Positions 16,734-25,111 of a stretch of DNA of 64,000 nt are shown piece by piece. The DNA comes from Roseateles_C aquae (GTDB lineage Bacteria > Pseudomonadota > Gammaproteobacteria > Burkholderiales > Burkholderiaceae_C): the NCBI RefSeq assembly GCF_032337115.1, contig NZ_JAVXZY010000003.1, positions 62,001-126,000 on the forward strand, written 5' to 3'. Every line of letters starts with the position of its first letter. Within the stretch, counting starts at the first letter, position 1. Under the pieces are notes generated by a model, which ran no database searches, was not told where the DNA came from, and worked only from the letters and a program-made list of their open reading frames with translations. Made by a program: the position numbers and the translations under genes.

Positions 16734-19028
16734 TCAACGCGCGGCGTTGGCGTCGGCGACGGTCAGGGCCGTCATATTGACGATGCGGCGCACGGTGGCC
16801 GATGGCGTCAGCACATGCACCGGCTTGGCGGCCCCCAGCAGCACCGGGCCGATGGCGATGCCGCCTCCGGCCGCCGTCTTCAGCAGGTTGTAGCTGATGT
16901 TGGCCGCGTCGATATTCGGCATCACCAGCAGATTGGCCTCGCCACTGAGGGTCGAGCGCGGCATCAGCTGGCCGCGGTAATTGGCGTCCAGCGCGGTGTC
17001 GCCGTGCATTTCGCCGTCGACTTCGAGCCAGGGTGCCGATTGCTGGATCAGCGCCAGCGCCTCGCGCATCTTCAGCGCCGAGGGGTTGTTGCTGGAACCG
17101 AAGTTGCTGTGCGAGAGCAGGGCGGCCTTGGGGCGGATGCCAAAGCGCATCAGTTCCTCGGCGGCCATGATGGTGATCTCGGCCAGTTGCTCCGCCGTCG
17201 GGTCGTAGTTGACGTGGGTATCGACCAGGAAGACCTGGCGGCCCGGCAGGATCAGCCCGTTCATGCAGGCAAAGGTCTTGACGCCGGGGCGCTTGCCAAT
17301 CACCTGGTCGATGTACTGCAGGTGCATGGAGGTGGTGCTCCAGGTGCCGCAAAGCATGCCGTCGACCTCGCCCTTGTGCAGCATCATGCAGCCGATCAGC
17401 GTCAGCCGGCGGCGCATCTCGATCTTGGCGAGCTGCGCCGTCACGCCCTTGCGCTCGGTCATCTGGTGATAGGTCTGCCAGTAATCGCGGTAGCGGTGGT
17501 CCTGCTCGACGTTGACGACGTCGTAATCCCGCCCTTCCTGCAGGCGCAGGCCGAAGCGTTCGCAGCGCTCGGCAATCACGCCGGGGCGGCCGATCAGCGT
17601 CGGCCGTGCCAGGCCCTCGTCGATGACGACCTGCACGGCGCGCAGGATGCGTTCTTCCTCACCCTCGGCGTAGGCCACGCGCTTGTTCTTGGCCCGCTTG
17701 GCGACGTTGAAGATCGGCTTCATCGTCGTGCCCGAGGCATAGACAAAGCTCTGCAGCTTTTCGCGGTAGGCATCGAAGTCTTCGATCGGTGCCTGGGCCA
17801 CGCCCGAGGCGGCGGCGGCACGCGCCACGGCCGGCGCGATCATCATCATCAGCCGCGGGTCGAAGGGCTTGGGAATCAGGTACTCGGGGCCGAAGCTCAG
17901 GTTCGCACCGGCGTAGGCGGCGGCGACGACCTCGCTCTGCTCGGCCTGGGCCAGCTCGGCAATCGCGTGGACGGCGGCAATCTCCATCTCATCGGTGATC
18001 GTCGTCGCGCGGCAGTCCAGCGCGCCGCGGAAGATGTAGGGGAAGCACAGGACGTTGTTGACCTGGTTCGGATAGTCGGTGCGGCCGGTGGCCATCACCG
18101 CATCGTCACGCACCGCCTTGACTTCCTCGGGCAGGATCTCCGGCGTTGGATTGGCCAGCGCGAAGATCAGCGGCTTGGCGGCCATCGTGGCCACCATATC
18201 GGGCTTGAGCACGCCGCCGGCCGACAGGCCGAGGAAGACATCGGCGTCCTTGATCGCCTCGCGCAGGCTGCGGGCCTCGGTCTTCTGCGCGAACTGGGCC
18301 TTGTCGGGGTCCATCAGCTCGGTGCGGCCTTCATAGACGACGCCGGCCAGATCCGTCACCCAGATGTTCTCGCGCGGCAGGCCCAGCTTGAGCAAGAGGC
18401 TGAGGCAGGCCAGCGCGGCAGCACCGGCGCCGGAGGTGACCAGCTTGACCTGCTTGATGTCCTTGCCCAGCACCTTCAGGCCGTTGATCAGCGCCGCGCC
18501 GACGACGATGGCCGTGCCGTGCTGGTCGTCGTGGAAGACAGGGATCTTCATCCGCTCGCGCAGCTGGCGCTCGACGTAGAAGCAGTCCGGCGCCTTGATG
18601 TCTTCGAGGTTGATGCCGCCAAAGGTGGGCTCCAGCGCCGCGATGATGTCGACCAGCTTGTCGAGATCGCGCTCCTGGATCTCCAGGTCGAACACATCGA
18701 TGCCGGCGAACTTCTTGAACAGCACGCCCTTGCCTTCCATCACCGGCTTGGAGGCCAGGGGGCCGATATCGCCCAGACCCAGCACGGCCGTGCCATTGGT
18801 GACCACGGCGACCAGATTGCCGCGCGAGGTGTAGCGGAAGGCATTGGCCGGATCTTCAACGATCTCCTCGCAGGCGGCCGCCACGCCGGGTGAATAGGCC
18901 AGCGCCAGGTCGCGCTGATTGACCAGCTGCTTGGTCGGCGTCACGGCGATCTTGCCCGGCGTCGGGAACTCGTGATATTCGAGTGCGGCTTGGCGCAGCT
19001 GAGCGCGTTTCAGTTCGACTTTAGACAT
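16734..19028 (-). CDS. maeB: NADP-dependent malic enzyme (MaeB type, with PTA-like domain)
   Basis: A 764-aa enzyme that decarboxylates malate to pyruvate with NADPH production. The N-terminal malic domain has LALAYSPGVAAACEEI and the catalytic region TNGTAVLGLGDIGPLASKPV-MEGK. The NAD(P)-binding part has LVTSGAGAAALACLSLLLKL. Residues about 430-760 form the phosphotransacetylase-like C-terminal domain (RPTLIGRPGVIAERCERFGL, GMLCGTWSTTSMHLQYIDQV) typical of MaeB, where it has a regulatory role. It is divergent from a DctS/DctR-like two-component pair, which fits control of C4-dicarboxylate use. It ends at its own strong terminator. Confidence 0.96.
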   Translation of the reverse strand: MSKVELKRAQLRQAALEYHEFPTPGKIAVTPTKQLVNQRDLALAYSPGVAAACEEIVEDPANAFRYTSRGNLVAVVTNGTAVLGLGDIGPLASKPVMEGKGVLFKKFAGIDVFDLEIQERDLDKLVDIIAALEPTFGGINLEDIKAPDCFYVERQLRERMKIPVFHDDQHGTAIVVGAALINGLKVLGKDIKQVKLVTSGAGAAALACLSLLLKLGLPRENIWVTDLAGVVYEGRTELMDPDKAQFAQKTEARSLREAIKDADVFLGLSAGGVLKPDMVATMAAKPLIFALANPTPEILPEEVKAVRDDAVMATGRTDYPNQVNNVLCFPYIFRGALDCRATTITDEMEIAAVHAIAELAQAEQSEVVAAAYAGANLSFGPEYLIPKPFDPRLMMMIAPAVARAAAASGVAQAPIEDFDAYREKLQSFVYASGTTMKPIFNVAKRAKNKRVAYAEGEEERILRAVQVVIDEGLARPTLIGRPGVIAERCERFGLRLQEGRDYDVVNVEQDHRYRDYWQTYHQMTERKGVTAQLAKIEMRRRLTLIGCMMLHKGEVDGMLCGTWSTTSMHLQYIDQVIGKRPGVKTFACMNGLILPGRQVFLVDTHVNYDPTAEQLAEITIMAAEELMRFGIRPKAALLSHSNFGSSNNPSALKMREALALIQQSAPWLEVDGEMHGDTALDANYRGQLMPRSTLSGEANLLVMPNIDAANISYNLLKTAAGGGIAIGPVLLGAAKPVHVLTPSATVRRIVNMTALTVADANAAR

Positions 19029-19220
19029 GGCTTGATCTCGTGGCGGGCCCGCGGGTGGCCGGCGATTGTAGGAGTCGGATCCGCCGCCTCACTGACAAGG
19101 CGATGCCGATCCTGCATCGACAGTATGCAACCTGCAGTGTGAGCCTTTTTGCTGGCGCGCGGGTACGCGAAACTGCGCATCGTCAGTCGGAACAGGGCGC
19201 CGCATACTGTGCCGGCCGTG

Positions 19221-21326
19221 ATGCCGCTCCCGATCCCCATTCCTCCCAGCCCGGCGCCAGGCGTCAGGCGCTGGCGTCGGGCGTTGCTGTGGAGCACCTT
19301 GGTGGGCCTCTTGCTGGTGGCGCAGACGCTGCTGGTGATGCTGACCTTGAGCTACGAAGCGGCGCGCGCGCAGGAGCAAGTCGACCAGGTCGCCGCCGAA
19401 GTGGCTGCGCGGGCCAAGCAGCTCGGCGGGCGCGAGCTGCAGGGCGTGCAGGCGCTGATGTGGGAGGACCATCGCGACCCGCGCTGGCGCCTCGACGCCA
19501 TCGAACTGATGCGGCAAAGCCGGGCACTGCTGCGGGTTGAGTTTCGCGACGCGCAGCGCGAGGTGCAGGCGGCCGCCGACTCGCCGTTCAGGGCGCCGTT
19601 GTTCGGCCAGATCGCCCGCGATCAGTTGCAGCCGGAAACTGAGCTGGCCTGTGCGGCGGCGCTGCGCCATGGCGCGCAGATTTTTTCGCGCAGCTATTTC
19701 GTGCCCATCACCGATGGCGATGGGCTGGAGGTCGTGGACCTCTGCCTGCCGCAGCTGCGTGGCGGTGAGGCCACGGCCTTCGTCGTGGCCACGCTGGGGC
19801 TGCGCCAGCTGCTGGAGGAGTCGGTCAGCCCGGAGCAGGCGCGCGCGCATGAGCTCAGCTTTGTCGAGGGTGATGGCACGCGGCTGGCCCGCGCCGGCCT
19901 GACGCGCGGTGCCGGCTACTACGTGGCCGAGCGGGTGCTCGATCTGCCGGGGCTGACGCTGCAACTGCGCGTCGACAGTGCCGCCGGCAGCCCGCGGCTG
20001 ATTCCCAACCTGGCCACGGCGCTCGTGCTGGGCCTGTCGCTGGGGCTGTTCGGCGTCGTCATCCTGCTGGCCCGTGATGGCCGGCGCCGGGCCGAGGCCG
20101 AACGCGCGCTGGCCGAGGCCTTGGCCTTTCGCCAGGCCATGGAGAACTCGCTGATCACCGGCCTGCGTGCCCGCGATCTGGCCGGCACCATCACCTATGT
20201 CAACCCGGCCTTCTGCGCCATGGTCGGCTTCAAGCCCGAGGAACTGCTGCGCCTGCAGCCCGGGCCTGATGGCGAGCCGGGCACGCCGCCCTACTGGCCG
20301 CCCGAGTTTGTTGACGAGTACCGGCGCCGTCATCGTGACCGCAGCAGCCGCTGGCAGGCCGATATCAACGGCGGCGGGCAGGACCCGCGGCAGGGCTTCG
20401 AGACCGTCTTCATGCGCAAGAACGGCGAGCGCTTTCCGGTGCTGATCTTCGAGGCGCCGCTGCTCAACGCCCAGGGCCAGCAGACCGGCTGGATGAGCGC
20501 GGTGCTCGATGTCAGCGCGCAGCGCCGGGTCGAGGAGCTGTCGCGCCAGCAGCAAGAGCGGCTGCAGGCCACGGCCCGGCTGGCCACCGTCGGCGAAATG
20601 GCCTCGCTGCTCAGCCATGAGCTGAACCAGCCCTTGGCGGCCATCGCCAGCTATGCCACCGCCTCGCTGAACCTGCTGACCCGCGAACCCGACGACGAGC
20701 AGACGCCGGCCATGGTGCGCCAGGCCGTCACCCGCATCGCCCAGCAGGCCGAGCGCGCCGGGCGGGTGATCAGGAGCGTGCACGACTTTGTGCGCCGCCG
20801 CGAGCATCAGCGCGAGCTGATTGGCGTCGATGAGCTGTTTGAGGCCGTGCTGCCCCTGGTGCGCCTGCAGGCGCGCAAGAGCGGCACCCGCATCGAGGTG
20901 CAGCTGCCCAGTCCGGTGCCGCGGGTGCGCTGTGATCGCACCATGGTCGAACAGGTGCTGCTCAACCTCAGCCGCAACGGCATCCAGGCCATGGACGGCG
21001 CCACGCCGCTGGCCGAGCGGGTGCTGCTGCTCAGCGCGCGCAGCCTGGCCTCGCGCTGGGTCAGCATCGCCGTGCGCGACCAGGGGCCAGGTCTTGACCC
21101 TGGCGTCGGCGCCCAGCTGTTCACGCCCTTCTTCACCACCCGCAGCGAGGGCATGGGCCTGGGTCTGAGCCTGTGCCGCACCGTCGTCGAGCAGCATGGC
21201 GGCGCGATCGACTTCGACAGCTGCAACGAGAGCAGCGCACAGCGACACAGCGGCTGCGAGTTCCGCTTCAGCCTGCCTGGCGAAGGGCAGAATCCCGGTC
21301 ATCCCGAAGGAGTGCCGCCGGCATGA
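19221..21326 (+). CDS. PAS sensor histidine kinase, DctS-like
   Basis: A 701-aa membrane sensor kinase. TM1 is at about 20-40 (ALLWSTLVGLLLVAQTLLVM), a periplasmic sensing domain follows, TM2 is near 255-280 (ATALVLGLSLGLFGVVILLA), then a PAS domain (TGLRARDLAGTITYVNPAFC). HisKA has VGEMASLLSHELNQPLAAIA (phospho-His H466) and the HATPase has N, G1 (DQGPGLDP) and G2 (GMGLGLSLC) boxes. The start at 19221 avoids a longer frame without membrane character. Its stop overlaps the response regulator start (ATGA). The PAS wording and the FixJ-type partner resemble the DctS/DctR C4-dicarboxylate system, and divergent maeB supports that. The ligand is inferred, not shown. Confidence 0.85.
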   Translation: MPLPIPIPPSPAPGVRRWRRALLWSTLVGLLLVAQTLLVMLTLSYEAARAQEQVDQVAAEVAARAKQLGGRELQGVQALMWEDHRDPRWRLDAIELMRQSRALLRVEFRDAQREVQAAADSPFRAPLFGQIARDQLQPETELACAAALRHGAQIFSRSYFVPITDGDGLEVVDLCLPQLRGGEATAFVVATLGLRQLLEESVSPEQARAHELSFVEGDGTRLARAGLTRGAGYYVAERVLDLPGLTLQLRVDSAAGSPRLIPNLATALVLGLSLGLFGVVILLARDGRRRAEAERALAEALAFRQAMENSLITGLRARDLAGTITYVNPAFCAMVGFKPEELLRLQPGPDGEPGTPPYWPPEFVDEYRRRHRDRSSRWQADINGGGQDPRQGFETVFMRKNGERFPVLIFEAPLLNAQGQQTGWMSAVLDVSAQRRVEELSRQQQERLQATARLATVGEMASLLSHELNQPLAAIASYATASLNLLTREPDDEQTPAMVRQAVTRIAQQAERAGRVIRSVHDFVRRREHQRELIGVDELFEAVLPLVRLQARKSGTRIEVQLPSPVPRVRCDRTMVEQVLLNLSRNGIQAMDGATPLAERVLLLSARSLASRWVSIAVRDQGPGLDPGVGAQLFTPFFTTRSEGMGLGLSLCRTVVEQHGGAIDFDSCNESSAQRHSGCEFRFSLPGEGQNPGHPEGVPPA

Positions 21327-21970
21327 CGAGCAACAAGCTGCCCATGGTCTATCTGGTTGACGACGAAGAGGTCGTCCGCGATGCGCTGGGTTGGCTCTTG
21401 CGCTCGCGCCGCCTGCTGTCCGAGGCCTATGACAGCGCCGAGGCCTTCGAGGCCATGTTGCAGGGCCTGCCCTACGACGGCCAGGGCTGGCCCTCGGCAC
21501 CGAGCTGTGTGCTGCTCGATGTGCGGATGCCGGGCATGAGCGGCCTGGCGCTGTTCGAACGCCTGAGTGCCTTGGGCCTGGCGCGCACGCTGCCGGTGAT
21601 CTTTCTGACCGGCCATGGCGATGTGCCGACGGCGGTGGCGGCGGTCAAGCGCGGTGCCTTCGATTTCGTCGAGAAGCCCTTCTCGGACAACGCCCTGGTT
21701 GATCGCATCGAGGAGGCGCTGGCCGCCAGTGCCGCCGCCATCGGTGCGCGCGGCCTGCAGGGCCAGCTGGCGCAGCGGCTGGCCGAGCTGACCGAGCGCG
21801 AGCGTGAGGTGATGCAGCTGGTGGTGCAGGGCCTGCCCAACAAGCTGATCGCCGATCAGCTGAACATCAGCGTGCGCACCGTGGAGGTCCACCGCGCGCG
21901 GGTGTTCGAGAAGATGAGCGTCAAGTCGGCGGTCGAGTTGTCCAATCTGCTGCGCGATCCGGCCGGCTGA
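21323..21970 (+). CDS. FixJ/DctR-type response regulator (REC-LuxR)
   Basis: A 215-aa cognate regulator of the preceding kinase. The receiver domain has the acidic pair DDEE (near residue 13), phospho-Asp D66 in VLLDVRMPGMSGL and the conserved K in FVEKPF. The LuxR-type helix-turn-helix is LTEREREVMQLVVQGLPNKL with ISVRTVEVHRARVFEKM. The start at 21323 overlaps the kinase stop by 4 nt, with AAGGAG 10 nt upstream. There is an insertion of about 14 residues before the D66 strand (LPYDGQGWPSAPS) compared with short FixJ receivers. Likely targets are dicarboxylate transport genes and perhaps divergent maeB. Confidence 0.88.
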   Translation: MTSNKLPMVYLVDDEEVVRDALGWLLRSRRLLSEAYDSAEAFEAMLQGLPYDGQGWPSAPSCVLLDVRMPGMSGLALFERLSALGLARTLPVIFLTGHGDVPTAVAAVKRGAFDFVEKPFSDNALVDRIEEALAASAAAIGARGLQGQLAQRLAELTEREREVMQLVVQGLPNKLIADQLNISVRTVEVHRARVFEKMSVKSAVELSNLLRDPAG

Positions 21971-22014
21971 GGCGGGCTGGCCCGGCGGTGGCCAGCGCGG
22001 GTGACAATCAGCGC

Positions 22015-22977
22015 ATGGGTGAATTCGATCTGATCAAGCGTTTTTTTGAGCGCGAGCGCAGCACGCAGGTCGGCGTGGCGCTGGGCATCGGCGACGACTG
22101 CGCCGTGCTGCAGCCAGCGGCTGGGCAGCAGTGGCTGGTGTCGACCGATATGCTGGTCGAAGGCCGGCACTTCCTCAGCACCGTGGCCCCCGAGCTGCTG
22201 GGCCACAAGGCGCTGGCCGTCAACTTGAGCGATCTGGCCGCCTGCGGCGCGACGCCGCGCGCCTTCACGCTGGCGCTGGCGCTGCCGCGCGCTGACGAAG
22301 CTTTCCTGGCCGGCTTTGCCCGCGGCCTGTTCGCGCTGGCCGATGCCCATGGCATTGCCCTGGTCGGCGGCGACACCACGGCCGGCCCGCTGAACATCTG
22401 CGTCACGGTGATGGGCGAATGCCCGCAGGGCCAGGCCTTGCTGCGCAGTGGCGCGCGGCCCGGCGACGACATCTACATCAGCGGCTGCCTCGGCGACGCG
22501 CGGCTGGCGCTGGAGCAGTTCCGCGGCACGCTGAGCCTGCCCGGCGAGGACTTCGCGCAGGTCCGCCTGGCGATGGAGCGGCCCGAACCGCGGGTAGCGC
22601 TGGGCCAGGCCTTGCGCGGCATCGCCAGCAGCGCCATCGATGTGTCCGACGGCCTGGCCGGCGATCTCGGCCATGTGCTGGTGCGCTCGGGTGTAGGCGC
22701 CGAGCTGGACTTCGAGCGCCTGCCGCGCAGTCGCTGGCTGGCTGCGCAGCCCGCGGCCGTGCAGCAGCTCTGCCTGCTCAGCGGCGGCGATGACTACGAA
22801 CTGGTGTTCACGGCGCCGGCCGCGCAGCGCGAGGCGGTGCTGGCGGCCGCACAGGCCAGTGGTACGGCGGTCAGCCGCGTCGGCCACATCAGCGCCGAGG
22901 CGGGCTTGCGCGTGCTCGACGGCAGCGGCGAAAAGATGGCCTTGCAGCTGCAATCCTTTGACCATTTCAAGGCATGA
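22015..22977 (+). CDS. thiL: Thiamine-monophosphate kinase
   Basis: A 320-aa PurM/AIR synthase-fold kinase that phosphorylates thiamine monophosphate to the coenzyme diphosphate. Motifs are MGEFDLIKRFF, VALGIGDDCAVLQP (metal/ATP binding), STDMLVEGRHF, LAVNLSDLAACGATP, GGDTTAGPLNICVTVMGE, DVSDGLAGDLGHVL and LSGGDDYELVFT. The start MGEFDL at 22015 matches the family N-terminus. It overlaps pgpA by 4 nt, and thiL-pgpA-pncC is a conserved Proteobacterial string. Confidence 0.96.
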   Translation: MGEFDLIKRFFERERSTQVGVALGIGDDCAVLQPAAGQQWLVSTDMLVEGRHFLSTVAPELLGHKALAVNLSDLAACGATPRAFTLALALPRADEAFLAGFARGLFALADAHGIALVGGDTTAGPLNICVTVMGECPQGQALLRSGARPGDDIYISGCLGDARLALEQFRGTLSLPGEDFAQVRLAMERPEPRVALGQALRGIASSAIDVSDGLAGDLGHVLVRSGVGAELDFERLPRSRWLAAQPAAVQQLCLLSGGDDYELVFTAPAAQREAVLAAAQASGTAVSRVGHISAEAGLRVLDGSGEKMALQLQSFDHFKA

Positions 22978-23531
22978 GCGCGATGGACGAGGCTCTGAGG
23001 CAAGACCTGGCCCCGCGTCGGCCGACGGCGCGTTTCATGCTCAGCCATCCGGCGCACTGGCTGGCGCTGGGTTTTGGCAGCGGGCTGTCGCCCAAGGCGC
23101 CCGGCACGGTCGGCAGCTTGTGGGGCTGGCTGGCGTTTCTACTGCTCAACCGCTGGCTCGACGCGGCGCAGTGGGGCGCGCTGATCGCGGCCGGCACGCT
23201 GCTGGGCGTCTGGGCCTGTACGCGCACCGCCCAGCATTTGCGCGTCGCCGATCCGGGCGCCATCGTCTGGGACGAGATCGTCGCGATCTGGCTGGTGCTG
23301 TGGCTTTACATGCCAGCGGGGCTGCTGGGCCAGACCCTGGCCTTTGGGCTGTTCCGTTTCTTCGACGCGGCAAAACCTGGCCCCGTCGGCTGGGCCGATC
23401 GCTTGTTCAAGCTGCGCCCCGGTGAGACGATAGGCTGGCGCCAGGGCCTGGGCATTCTGATCGACGATTTCGTTGCCGCCGGCTGCACGCTGCTGGTGCT
23501 GGCCCTGGCCCGTCATTTCCTTGGAGTCTGA
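22974..23531 (+). CDS. pgpA: Phosphatidylglycerophosphatase A
   Basis: A 185-aa inner-membrane phosphatase that removes the terminal phosphate of phosphatidylglycerophosphate to give phosphatidylglycerol. Characteristic motifs are GFGSGLSPKAPGTVGSLWGW near the N-terminus, DPGAIVWDEIVAIWL with its acidic residues, and LFRFFDAAKPGPVGWADRL. Several hydrophobic segments are present (AFLLLNRWL, VLWLYMPAGLLGQTLAFGLF, LVLALARHF). Its start overlaps the thiL stop (ATGA), and 2 nt separate its stop from pncC. Confidence 0.95.
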   Translation: MSAMDEALRQDLAPRRPTARFMLSHPAHWLALGFGSGLSPKAPGTVGSLWGWLAFLLLNRWLDAAQWGALIAAGTLLGVWACTRTAQHLRVADPGAIVWDEIVAIWLVLWLYMPAGLLGQTLAFGLFRFFDAAKPGPVGWADRLFKLRPGETIGWRQGLGILIDDFVAAGCTLLVLALARHFLGV

Positions 23532-23533
23532 AC

Positions 23534-24034
23534 ATGCTGCTGCCTGACGAATATGAGCTGATCGACCGTATCGCCCTGGCCCTGATCCAGCGCCGCGAAC
23601 GCATGGGCACGGCCGAGTCCTGCACCGGCGGCATGATTGCCGCGGCCTGCACCAGCCTGGCCGGCTCCAGCCAGTGGTTCGAGCGCGGCGTGGTCAGCTA
23701 CAGCGATCAGTCGAAGAACGAGTTGCTGGGCGTACCGGCGGCCTTGATCGGCCTGCATGGCTCGGTCAGTGCGCCGGTGGCCGAGCACATGGCGCGCGGC
23801 CTGCTGGCCCATGCGCCGATCGACTGGGCGCTGGCCGTCACCGGCATTGCCGGGCCCAGCGGCGGCAGCGATGCCAAGCCGGTCGGCACGGTCTGGCTGG
23901 CCCTGCTGCATGCCGGCCAGCCGGTCAAGGTCTGGAAGGAATTGTTTGCCGGCGACCGCCATGAGGTCCGTCGCGCCACCGTGCGCGCCGGCTTGACCGC
24001 GTTGTGCGAGGCCTTGGAAGACAAGGACGCTTGA
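23534..24034 (+). CDS. pncC: Nicotinamide-nucleotide amidase (CinA C-terminal domain)
   Basis: A 166-aa stand-alone CinA C-terminal (PncC) protein that deamidates NMN to nicotinate mononucleotide for pyridine-nucleotide recycling. Motifs are GTAESCTGGMIAAACTSLAG, with the catalytic Ser/Thr region, VVSYSDQSKNELLGVP and AVTGIAGPSGGSDAKPVGTV. TTGGAG lies 7 nt ahead of the ATG. There is no N-terminal molybdopterin-binding (MoCF) domain, as is usual for PncC. Its stop overlaps the next start (TGATG). Confidence 0.93.
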   Translation: MLLPDEYELIDRIALALIQRRERMGTAESCTGGMIAAACTSLAGSSQWFERGVVSYSDQSKNELLGVPAALIGLHGSVSAPVAEHMARGLLAHAPIDWALAVTGIAGPSGGSDAKPVGTVWLALLHAGQPVKVWKELFAGDRHEVRRATVRAGLTALCEALEDKDA

Positions 24035-24972
24035 TGGCCTTGTTATTGACGGGGCAATGGGGCGCTGCCGAGGCGGCGCGTTGGTTGCAAGTGCTGCAGC
24101 AGGCGATGCCGGCTGAGCAGTGGCTGATCGATGCGCCGCGCGATGCGGCCGAGGCGGCGGCGATCGAGATGGCGGTGGTCGCCAATCCACCGCCAGGGCG
24201 GCTGCAGGGCCTGCCCAATCTGCGGTTGATCCAGTCGCTCTGGGCCGGGGTCGATCGGCTGCTGGCCGACCCCACGCTGCCGGCTGGGGTGCCACTGGCG
24301 CGCATGGTCGACCCCGCGATGAACGAGGCAATGGCGCAGACGGCGCTGTGGGCCGTGCTGGCCTTGCATCGCGGCTTTTTTGACGTACAGGCGCAGCAGG
24401 CCCAGCGGCTGTGGCGCCAGCCGGCACAGTGCAGGGCCGCCGAATGGCGGGTACTGGTGCTGGGCCTGGGCGAACTGGGCGGGCGTGTCGCCGCGGCACT
24501 GCTCAGCCAGGGCTATACGGTCGAGGGCTGGAGTCGTTCGCCGCGCCAGGTGCCCGGTGTGCAGTGCTGCAGCGGGGCTGAGCTGGTCGGCGCGCTGGCC
24601 CGGGCGGACACGGTGATCAATCTGCTGCCGCTGACCGATCAGACGCGCGGCTTTTTCGATGCCCAGCGCCTGGCGCTGTTCAAGCCCGGTGCCAGCCTGA
24701 TCAATCTGGCCCGTGGCGCCCATGTCATCGACGCTGATCTGCTCGCCGCGCTGGACGCCGGGCAGCTGCGCCGCGCGGTGCTCGATGTCTTCCATCAGGA
24801 ACCGCTGGCGGCCGAGCACCCGTTCTGGAGTCATGCTGGCGTGACCGTATTGCCGCACACCGCGGCGCAGACCGACCCCCGCAGCGCGGCGGCCGTGGTG
24901 GCGGCCAATCTGCAGGCCCTACGCGCCGGCCGGCCGCTGGCGCACCGGGTGGAAGCCGTCCGCGGCTACTGA
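24034..24972 (+). CDS. ghrA: Glyoxylate/hydroxypyruvate reductase A-like dehydrogenase
   Basis: A 312-aa D-isomer-specific 2-hydroxyacid dehydrogenase of the GhrA branch. The Rossmann motif is VLVLGLGELGGRVAAALLSQ (G-x-G-x-x-G, slightly shifted). Substrate and catalytic segments are LIQSLWAGVDRLL, INLARGAHVIDADLLAALD, the catalytic acid in FHQEPLAAEHPFW and the catalytic His in LPHTAAQTDPRSA. It reduces glyoxylate or hydroxypyruvate with NAD(P)H. The start at 24034 overlaps the pncC stop (TGATG). The substrate is inferred from the branch; a generic 2-hydroxyacid dehydrogenase is the alternative. Confidence 0.85.
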   Translation: MALLLTGQWGAAEAARWLQVLQQAMPAEQWLIDAPRDAAEAAAIEMAVVANPPPGRLQGLPNLRLIQSLWAGVDRLLADPTLPAGVPLARMVDPAMNEAMAQTALWAVLALHRGFFDVQAQQAQRLWRQPAQCRAAEWRVLVLGLGELGGRVAAALLSQGYTVEGWSRSPRQVPGVQCCSGAELVGALARADTVINLLPLTDQTRGFFDAQRLALFKPGASLINLARGAHVIDADLLAALDAGQLRRAVLDVFHQEPLAAEHPFWSHAGVTVLPHTAAQTDPRSAAAVVAANLQALRAGRPLAHRVEAVRGY

Positions 24973-25111
24973 GCGTTGTGCTAAGCCGCAGGGAATGCGG
25001 CATTTTCGCGCGGCGATGGCGTCTATCGCACACCCTGAGGCGGCCCAGCCCTATCCAGAACGGCCTGCGCTGCGCTAGCCTTGCAGGGGTGTGGCAGGTC
25101 ATGGAGCTGGA

